Shown piece after piece: positions 55,593-64,000 of a DNA stretch of 64,000 nt. The stretch comes from Megachile rotundata (Eukaryota; Arthropoda; Insecta; Hymenoptera; Megachilidae). Location: positions 124,001-188,000 of the forward strand of contig NW_027473598.1 in NCBI RefSeq assembly GCF_050947335.1, written 5' to 3'. Position 1 is the first letter of the stretch. Each line of letters begins with the position of its first letter. The translations under genes and the position numbers were made by a program. The notes below the pieces were generated by a model. That model had not been told where the DNA came from, searched no databases, and saw only the letters and a program-made list of their open reading frames with translations.

Positions 55593-58500
55593 CCCATATT
55601 ATGCTTAAATGATCGATAGAACGACAATTACTATACATATTGCTGTTATTATTATCAATCTAACTCATATTATTAGCCATATTATGCTTAAATGATCGAT
55701 AGAATGAGAATTACTATACTCACTACTCTTAGTATTATCACTCTAACTCATATTATTAGCCTTATTATGCTTATATGATCGATAGAACGACAATTACTAT
55801 ACTTATTACTCTTATTACTATCAATCTAACTCATATTATTAGCCATATTATGCTTATATGATCGATAGAACGAGAATTACTATACTCACTACTCTTAGTA
55901 TTATCAATCTAACTCATATTATTAGCCATATTATGGTTATATTATCGATAGAACGACAATTACTATACTTATTACTGTTATTATTATCAATCTAACTCAT
56001 ATTATTAGCCATATTATGCTTAAATGATCGATAGAATGAGAATTACTATACTCACTACTCTTAGTATTATCACTCTAACTCATATTATTAGCCATATTAT
56101 GCTTATATGATCGATAGAACGAGAATTACTATACTCACTACTCTTAGTATTATCAATCTAACTCATATTATTAGCCATATTATGGTTATATTATCGATAG
56201 AACGACAATTACTATACTTATTACTGTTATTATTATCAATCTAACTCATATTAATAGCCATATTATGCTTAAATGATCGATAGAACGACAATTACTATAC
56301 TTATTACTCTTATTATTATCAATCTAACTCATATTATTAGCCTTATTATGCTTATATGATCGATAGAACGACAATTACTGTAGTTATTACTCTTATTATT
56401 ATCAATCTAACTCATATTATTAGCCATATTATGCTTATATGATCGATAGAACGAGAATTACTATACTCACTACTCTTAGTAGTATCAATCTAACTCATAT
56501 TACTAGCCATATTATGGTTATATTATCGATAGAACGACAATTACTATACTTATTACTGTTATTATTATCAATCTAACTCATATTATGAGCCATATTATGC
56601 TTAAATGATCGATAGATCTACAATTACTATACCCATTACTCTTATTATTATCAATCTAACTCATATTATTAGCCATATTATGCTTATATGATCGATAGAA
56701 CGAGAACTACTATACTCACTACTCTTAGTATTATCAATCTAACTCATATTATTAGCCATATTATGCTTATATTATCGATAGAACGACAATTACTATACTT
56801 ATTACTGTTATTATTATCAATCTGACTCATATTATTACCCATATTATGCTTAAATGATCGATAGAACGACAATTACTATACTTATTACTGATATTATTAT
56901 CAATCTAACTCATATTATTAGCCATATTATGCTTAAATGATCGATAGATCTACAATTACTATACTCATTACTCTTATTATTATCAATCTAACTCATATTA
57001 TTAGCCACATTATGCTTATATGATCGATAGAACGAGAATTACTATACTCACTACTCTTAGTATTATCAATCTAACTCATATTATTAGCCATATTATGCTT
57101 ATATTATCGATAGAACGACAATTACTATACTTATTACTGTTATTATTATCAATCTGACTCATATTATTACCCATATTATGCTTAAATGATCGATAGAACG
57201 ACAATTACTATACTTATTACTGTTATAATTATCAATCTAACTCATATTATTAGCCATATTATGTTTAAATGATCGATAGATCTACAATTACTATACTCAT
57301 TACTCTTATTAGTATCAATCTGACTCATATTATTAGCCATATTATGCTTATATGATCGATAGAACGAGAATTACTATACTCACTACTCTTAGTATTATCA
57401 ATCTAACTCATATTATTAGCCATATTATGCTTATATGTTCGATAGAACGACAATTACTATACTTATTACTCTTATTATTATCAATCTAACTCATATTATT
57501 AGCCATATTATGCTTATATGATCGATAGAATGAGAATTACAATACTCACTACTCTCAGTATTATCACTCTAACTCATATTATTAGCCTTATTATGCTTAT
57601 ATGATCGATAGAACGACAATTACTGTAGTTATTACTCTTATTATTATCAATCTAACTCATATTATTAGCCATATTTTGCTTACATGATCGATAGAACTAC
57701 AATTACTATACCCATTACTCTTATTATTATCAATCTAACTCATATTATTAGCCATATTATGCTTATATGATCGATAGAACGAGAACTACTATACTCACTA
57801 CTCTTAGTATTATCAATCTAACTCATATTATTAGCCATATTATGCTTATATTATCGATAGAACGACAATTACTATACTTATTACTGTTATTATTATCAAT
57901 CTGACTCATATTATTACCCATATTATGCTTAAATGATCGATAGAACGACAATTACTATACTTATTACTGATATTATTATCAATCTAACTCATATTATTAG
58001 CCATATTATGCTTAAATGATCGATAGATCTACAATTACTATACTCATTACTATTATTATTATCAATCTAACTCATATTATTAGCCACATTATGCTTATAT
58101 GATCGATAGAACGAGAATTACTATACTCACTACTCTTAGTATTATCAATCTAACTCATATTATTAGCCATATTATGCTTATATTATCGATAGAACGACAA
58201 TTACTATACTTATTACTGTTATTATTATCAATCTGACTCATATTATTACCCATATTATGCTTAAATGATCGATAGAACGACAATTACTATACTTATTACT
58301 GTTATAATTATCAATCTAACTCATATTATTAGCCATATTATGCTTAAATGATCGATAGAACTACAATTACTATACTCATTACTCTTATTATTATCAATCT
58401 AACTCATATTATTAGCCATATTATGCTTATATGATCGATAGAATGAGAATTACAATACTCACTACTCTTAGTATTATCACTCTAACTCATATTATTAGCC

Positions 58501-61318
58501 ATATTATGCTTATATGATCGATAGAACGACAATTACTATACTTATTACTCTTATTATTATGAATCTAACTCATATTATTAACCATATTATGCCGATATGA
58601 TCGATAGAACTACAATTACTATACTCATTACTCTTATTATTATCAATCTAACTCATATTATTAGCCATATTATGCTTATATGATGGATAGAACGAGAATT
58701 ACTATACTCACTACTCTTAGTATTATCAATCTAACTCATATTATTAGCCATATTATGCTTATATTATCGATAGAACGACAATTACTATACTTATTACTGT
58801 TATTATTATCAATCTAACTCATATTATTAGCCATATTATGCTTAAATGATCGATAGAACGACAATTACTATACTTATTACTCTTATTATTATCAATCTAA
58901 CTCGTATTATTAGCCATATTATGCTTACATGATCGATAGAACGACAAATACTATACTTATTACTCTTATTATTATCAATCTATATCATATTATTAGCCAT
59001 ATTATGCTTATATGATCGATATAACGACAATTACTATACTCACTACTCTTAGTATTATCAATCTAACTCATATTATTAGCCATATTATGCTTATATTATC
59101 GAAGAACGACAGTTACTATACTTATTACTGTTATTATTATCAATCTAACTCATATTATTAGCCATATTATGCTTATATGATCGATAGAATGAGAATTACT
59201 ATACTCACTACTCTCAGTATTATCACTCTAACTCATATTATTAGCCTTATTATGCTTATATGATCGATAGAACGACAATTACTGTAGTTATTACTCTTAT
59301 TATTATCAATCTAACTCATATTATTAGCCATATTATGCTTATATGATCGATAGAACGAGAATTACTATACGCACTACTCTTAGTATTATCAATCTAACTC
59401 ATATTACTAGCCATATTATGGTTATATTATCGATAGAACGACAATTACTATACTTATTACTGTTATTTTTATCAATCTAACTCATATTATTAGCCATATT
59501 ATGCTTAAATGATCGATAGATCTACAATTACTCTACCCATTACTCTTATTATTATCAATCTAACTCATATTATTAGCCATATTATGCTTATATGATCGAT
59601 AGAACGAGAACTACTATACTCACTACTCTTAGTATTATCAATCTAACTCATATTATTAGCCATATTATGCTTATATGATCGATAGAACGAGAATTACTAT
59701 ACTCACTACTCTTAGTATTATCAATCTAATTCATATTATTAGCCATATTATGCTTATATGATCGATAGAAGGACAATTACTATACTTATTACTCTTATTA
59801 TTATCAATCTAACTCATATTATTAGCCATATTATGCTTATATGATCGATAGAACGAGAACTACTATACTCACTACTCTTAGTATTATCAATCTAACTCAT
59901 ATTATTAGCTATATTATGCTTATATTATCGATAGAACGACAATTACTAGACTTATTACTGTTATTATTATCAATCTGACTCATATTATTACCCATATTAT
60001 GCTTAAATGATCGATAGAACGACAATTACTATACTTATTACTGTTATTATTATCAATCTAACTCATATTATTAGCCATATTATGCTTAAATGATCGATAG
60101 AATGAGAATTACTATACTCACTACTCTTAGTATTATCACTGTAACTCATATTATTAGCCTTATTATGCTTATATGATCGATAGAACGACAATTACTATAC
60201 TTATTACTCTTATTACTATCAATCTAACTCATCTTATTAGCCATATTATGCTTATATGATCGATAGAACGAGAATTACTATACTCACTACTCTTAGTATT
60301 ATCAATCTAACTCATATTATTAGCCATATTATGGTTATATTATCGATAGAACGACAATTACTATACTTATTACTGTTATTATTATCAATCTAACTCATAT
60401 TATTAGCCATATTATGCTTATATGATCGATAGAACGAGAATTACTATACTCACTACTCTTAGTATTATCAATCTAATTCATATTATTAGCCATATTATGC
60501 TTAAATGATCGATAGAATGAGAATTACAATACTCACTACTCTTAGTATTATCACTCTAACTCATATTATTAGCCATATTATGCTTATATGATCGAGAGAA
60601 CGACAATTACTATACTCATTACTCTTATTATTATCAATCTAACTCATATTATTAGCCATATTATGCTTATATGATCGATAGAACGAGAACTACTATACTC
60701 ACTACTCTTAGTATTATCAATCTAACTCATATTATTAGCCATATTATGCTTATATTATCGATAGAACGACAATTACTATACTTATTACTGTTATTATTAT
60801 CAATCTGACTCATATTATTACCCATATTATGCTTAAATGATCGATAGAACGACAATTACTATACTTATTACTGTTATTATTATCAATCTAACTCATATTA
60901 TTAGCCATATTATGCTTAAATGATCGATAGATCTACAATTACTATACTCATTACTCTTATTATTATCAATCTAACTCATATTATTAGCCATATTATGCTT
61001 ATATGATCGATAGAACGAGAATTACTATACTCACTACTCTTAGTATTATCAATCTAACTCATATTATTAGCCATATTATGCTTATATGATCGATAGAACG
61101 ACAATTACTATACTTATTACTCTTATTATTATCAATCTAACTCATATTATTAGCCATATTATGCTTATATGATCGATAGAACGAGAACTACTATACTCCC
61201 TACTCTTAGTATTATCAATCTAACTCATATTATTAGCTATATTATGCTTATATTATCGATAGAACGACAATTACTATACTTATTACTGTTATTATTATCA
61301 ATCTGACTCATATTATTA
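55593..61318 (+). repeat. Long higher-order unit L6 (69 monomers, 5,726 bp)
   Basis: Markers are at 55,636 and 61,362. The length is 69 x 83 - 1, with one type 10 monomer at 59,079. It corresponds to 46,715-52,440 with an offset of 8,878. Tags seen in both are ATTATGAGCC (56,587), GTTTAAATG (57,263), GATATAACG (about 59,018), ATTACTCTACCC (59,528 region), GAAGGACAATT (59,769) and ACTAGACTT (59,946). Confidence 0.85.
60572..60654 (+). repeat. Copied hybrid monomer (type 13 head, type 1 tail)
   Basis: This is the block A' copy of the hybrid at 51,694. Since both copies share the join, the hybrid was formed before the 8,878-bp duplication. Confidence 0.8.
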
Positions 61319-62563
61319 CCCATATTATGCTTAAATGATCGATAGAACGACAATTACTATACATATTGCTGTTATTATTATCAATCTAACTCATATTATT
61401 AGCCATATTATGCTTAAATGATCGATAGAATGAGAATTACTATACTCACTACTCTTAGTATTATCACTCTAACTCATATTATTAGCCTTATTATGCTTAT
61501 ATGATCGATAGAACGACAATTACTATACTTATTACTCTTATTACTATCAATCTAACTCATATTATTAGCCATATTATGCTTATATGATCGATAGAACGAG
61601 AATTACTATACTCACTACTCTTAGTATTATCAATCTAACTCATATTATTAGCCATATTATGGTTATATTATCGATAGAACGACAATTACTATACTTATTA
61701 CTGTTATTATTATCAATCTAACTCATATTATTAGCCATATTATGCTTAAATGATCGATAGAATGAGAATTACTATACTCACTACTCTTAGTATTATCACT
61801 CTAACTCATATTATTAGCCATATTATGCTTATATGATCGATAGAACGAGAATTACTATACTCACTACTCTTAGTATTATCAATCTAACTCATATTATTAG
61901 CCATATTATGGTTATATTATCGATAGAACGACAATTACTATACTTATTACTGTTATTATTATCAATCTAACTCATATTAATAGCCATATTATGCTTAAAT
62001 GATCGATAGAACGACAATTACTATACTTATTACTCTTATTATTATCAATCTAACTCATATTATTAGCCTTATTATGCTTATATGATCGATAGAACGACAA
62101 TTACTGTAGTTATTACTCTTATTATTATCAATCTAACTCATATTATTAGCCATATTATGCTTATATGATCGATAGAACGAGAATTACTATACTCACTACT
62201 CTTAGTAGTATCAATCTAACTCATATTACTAGCCATATTATGGTTATATTATCGATAGAACGACAATTACTATACTTATTACTGTTATTATTATCAATCT
62301 AACTCATATTATGAGCCATATTATGCTTAAATGATCGATAGATCTACAATTACTATACCCATTACTCTTATTATTATCAATCTAACTCATATTATTAGCC
62401 ATATTATGCTTATATGATCGATAGAACGAGAACTACTATACTCACTACTCTTAGTATTATCAATCTAACTCATATTATTAGCCATATTATGCTTATATTA
62501 TCGATAGAACGACAATTACTATACTTATTACTGTTATTATTATCAATCTGACTCATATTATTA

Positions 62564-62646
62564 CCCATATTATGCTTAAATGATCGATAGATCTACAATT
62601 ACTATACTCATTACTCTTATTATTATCAATCTAACTCATATTATTA
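62564..62646 (+). repeat. Hybrid monomer recording a single-monomer loss
   Basis: It begins CCCATATTATG like type 4 but continues GATAGATCTAC and TACTCATTAC like type 1t. In L6 these are two successive units. The spacing from ATTATGAGCC to GTTTAAATG is 593 bp here (62,313 to 62,906) against 676 bp in L5 and L6, exactly 83 bp less. Confidence 0.88.
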
Positions 62647-63974
62647 GCCACATTATGCTTATATGATCGATAGAACGAGAATTACTATACTCACTACTCT
62701 TAGTATTATCAATCTAACTCATATTATTAGCCATATTATGCTTATATTATCGATAGAACGACAATTACTATACTTATTACTGTTATTATTATCAATCTGA
62801 CTCATATTATTACCCATATTATGCTTAAATGATCGATAGAACGACAATTACTATACTTATTACTGTTATAATTATCAATCTAACTCATATTATTAGCCAT
62901 ATTATGTTTAAATGATCGATAGATCTACAATTACTATACTCATTACTCTTATTAGTATCAATCTGACTCATATTATTAGCCATATTATGCTTATATGATC
63001 GATAGAACGAGAATTACTATACTCACTACTCTTAGTATTATCAATCTAACTCATATTATTAGCCATATTATGCTTATATGTTCGATAGAACGACAATTAC
63101 TATACTTATTACTCTTATTATTATCAATCTAACTCATATTATTAGCCATATTATGCTTATATGATCGATAGAATGAGAATTACAATACTCACTACTCTCA
63201 GTATTATCACTCTAACTCATATTATTAGCCTTATTATGCTTATATGATCGATAGAACGACAATTACTGTAGTTATTACTCTTATTATTATCAATCTAACT
63301 CATATTATTAGCCATATTTTGCTTACATGATCGATAGAACTACAATTACTATACCCATTACTCTTATTATTATCAATCTAACTCATATTATTAGCCATAT
63401 TATGCTTATATGATCGATAGAACGAGAACTACTATACTCACTACTCTTAGTATTATCAATCTAACTCATATTATTAGCCATATTATGCTTATATTATCGA
63501 TAGAACGACAATTACTATACTTATTACTGTTATTATTATCAATCTGACTCATATTATTACCCATATTATGCTTAAATGATCGATAGAACGACAATTACTA
63601 TACTTATTACTGATATTATTATCAATCTAACTCATATTATTAGCCATATTATGCTTAAATGATCGATAGATCTACAATTACTATACTCATTACTATTATT
63701 ATTATCAATCTAACTCATATTATTAGCCACATTATGCTTATATGATCGATAGAACGAGAATTACTATACTCACTACTCTTAGTATTATCAATCTAACTCA
63801 TATTATTAGCCATATTATGCTTATATTATCGATAGAACGACAATTACTATACTTATTACTGTTATTATTATCAATCTGACTCATATTATTACCCATATTA
63901 TGCTTAAATGATCGATAGAACGACAATTACTATACTTATTACTGTTATAATTATCAATCTAACTCATATTATTA

Positions 63975-64000
63975 GCCATATTATGCTTAAATGATCGATA
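63975..64000 (+). repeat. Partial monomer at the window end
   Basis: The first 26 bases of the next unit (GCCATATTATG, GCTTAAATG, ATCGATA) are present. The array goes on past the window. Confidence 0.95.

Larger units (their letters stand above)
53585..61851 (+). repeat. 8.27-kb block A', near-identical to block A
   Basis: This is the downstream copy of 44,707-52,973. It is separated from block A by 611 bp (52,974-53,584). Most of that spacer, and the first part of A' as well, matches 41.8-43.1 kb with an offset of 11,282. The duplication therefore joined sequence from two earlier places rather than being a simple end-to-end tandem copy. Confidence 0.85.
1..64000 (+). repeat. 83-bp satellite DNA array, about 771 monomers
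   Basis: GCCATATTATG or a one-base variant starts a new unit every 83 bases through the window (1, 84, 167, 250 and so on), always on the same strand. From base 1 to 63,974 there are 771 complete units with a net indel balance of -19: 22 one-base losses in the TCGAAG subfamily plus four private indels at 20,610, 33,338, 33,464 and 35,165. The base-type monomer (for example 1,993-2,075) has 6 G and 14 C in 83 bases. No stretch escapes the repeat, so no intergenic or unique DNA exists here. Because 83 = 3n+2, frames rotate from unit to unit and stops recur on both strands, so no reading frame extends beyond a few monomers. This is eukaryotic satellite DNA, probably centromeric or heterochromatic. 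The host species and chromosomal position cannot be told from the sequence. Confidence 0.99.
61319..64000 (+). repeat. Long higher-order unit L7, cut by the window edge
   Basis: It starts at the marker monomer (61,362) and holds 32 complete monomers plus the 26-bp partial. It follows L6 with an offset of 5,726 up to ATTATGAGCC (62,313), then 5,643 from GTTTAAATG (62,906) onwards, because one monomer is missing near 62,564. The unit continues beyond the window. Confidence 0.82.

Noticed and set aside
1..64000. CRISPR array
   Set aside because: There are no unique spacers. The whole 83-bp unit is conserved, unlike the 23-50-bp repeats with variable spacers of CRISPR, and no cas genes are present.
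1..64000. Protein-coding repeats (for example a repetitive surface protein)
   Set aside because: The unit length is 3n+2 and single units contain stops such as TGA (18-20), TAG (25-27) and TAA (69-71) on the plus strand, and many TTA, CTA and TCA (minus-strand stops) in all frames. No frame stays open over several units.
1..64000. Telomeric or subtelomeric repeats
   Set aside because: No TTAGGG, TTAGG, TTTAGGG or TCAGG arrays occur on either strand. TTAGCC at the unit junction is not a telomere motif.
1..64000. Alpha satellite or a CENP-B box
   Set aside because: The unit is 83 bp, not 171 bp. I see no match to the TTCG....A..CGGG core of the CENP-B box; the monomer has no GG in most types and no CGGG in any.
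1..64000. Transposable element or integrated virus inside the array
   Set aside because: The phase of the 83-bp unit is never lost, and no LTR, terminal inverted repeat, poly-A tail or target-site duplication interrupts it.
1..64000. tRNA, rRNA spacer or other RNA gene
   Set aside because: No A-box or B-box, rRNA segment or other RNA signature was seen. Apparent TATA-like words (TATATG, TATATT) are simply part of the AT-rich monomer.
1..64000. Bacterial origin of replication with iterons or a plasmid repeat
   Set aside because: Hundreds of 83-bp units over more than 64 kb, with no replication gene, are far beyond iteron arrays, which hold a few short repeats next to a rep gene.
1..64000. 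Inverted or palindromic segments of the array
   Set aside because: All monomers that I followed read GCCATATTATG in the plus direction; no reverse-complement unit was found.

Overview
The whole 64-kb window is one uninterrupted, head-to-tail satellite DNA array. The unit is 83 bp, AT-rich (about 24-28% GC in the monomers counted) and always in the same orientation. Taking the GCC at base 1 as the unit start, I count 771 complete units up to base 63,974 plus a 26-bp partial unit at the end. The count closes exactly: 771 x 83 = 63,993, and the net length change from the indels I located is -19. I see no gene, RNA gene, transposable element, telomere repeat or unique sequence in the window. Both edges lie inside the array, so its true ends are not seen. 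Such an array points to a eukaryotic chromosome, typically centromeric, pericentromeric or other heterochromatin. The sequence alone does not identify the species; I do not recognise the monomer as a named satellite.

The monomers fall into about a dozen recurring subfamilies, told apart by a few diagnostic bases. The subfamilies follow one another in a fixed order, giving three levels of order. Level 1 is the 83-bp monomer. Level 2 is an eight-monomer cassette of 663 bp (8 x 83 minus one fixed 1-bp deletion), present as two copies in tandem at seven places. Level 3 is a long higher-order repeat, marked by a private CATATTG variant, with successive lengths of 6,058, 6,804, 6,722, 7,630, 8,878 and 5,726 bp from about 19.5 kb onwards. 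The lengths differ by whole monomers plus the counted small indels.

Layout: 1-18 kb is an older-looking mosaic of shorter block duplications (offsets 1,494, 2,158, 5,476 and 1,660 bp). From 16.8 to 19.5 kb a 1.8-kb block is duplicated. From 19.5 kb to the end run the six complete long units and one partial unit. The two longest matching blocks, 44,707-52,973 and 53,585-61,851, appear almost base-identical over 8.27 kb, which indicates a very recent duplication. At many block edges a single hybrid monomer carries the 5' diagnostic bases of one subfamily and the 3' bases of another. These are direct traces of in-register unequal exchange or replication slippage.

Other points are a strong C-over-G strand asymmetry, a CGATA/TATCGATA element repeated in nearly every unit, two conserved CpG sites per unit, and four indels found only once. 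No protein-coding or defence system is present; what is notable is the detailed record of satellite evolution.
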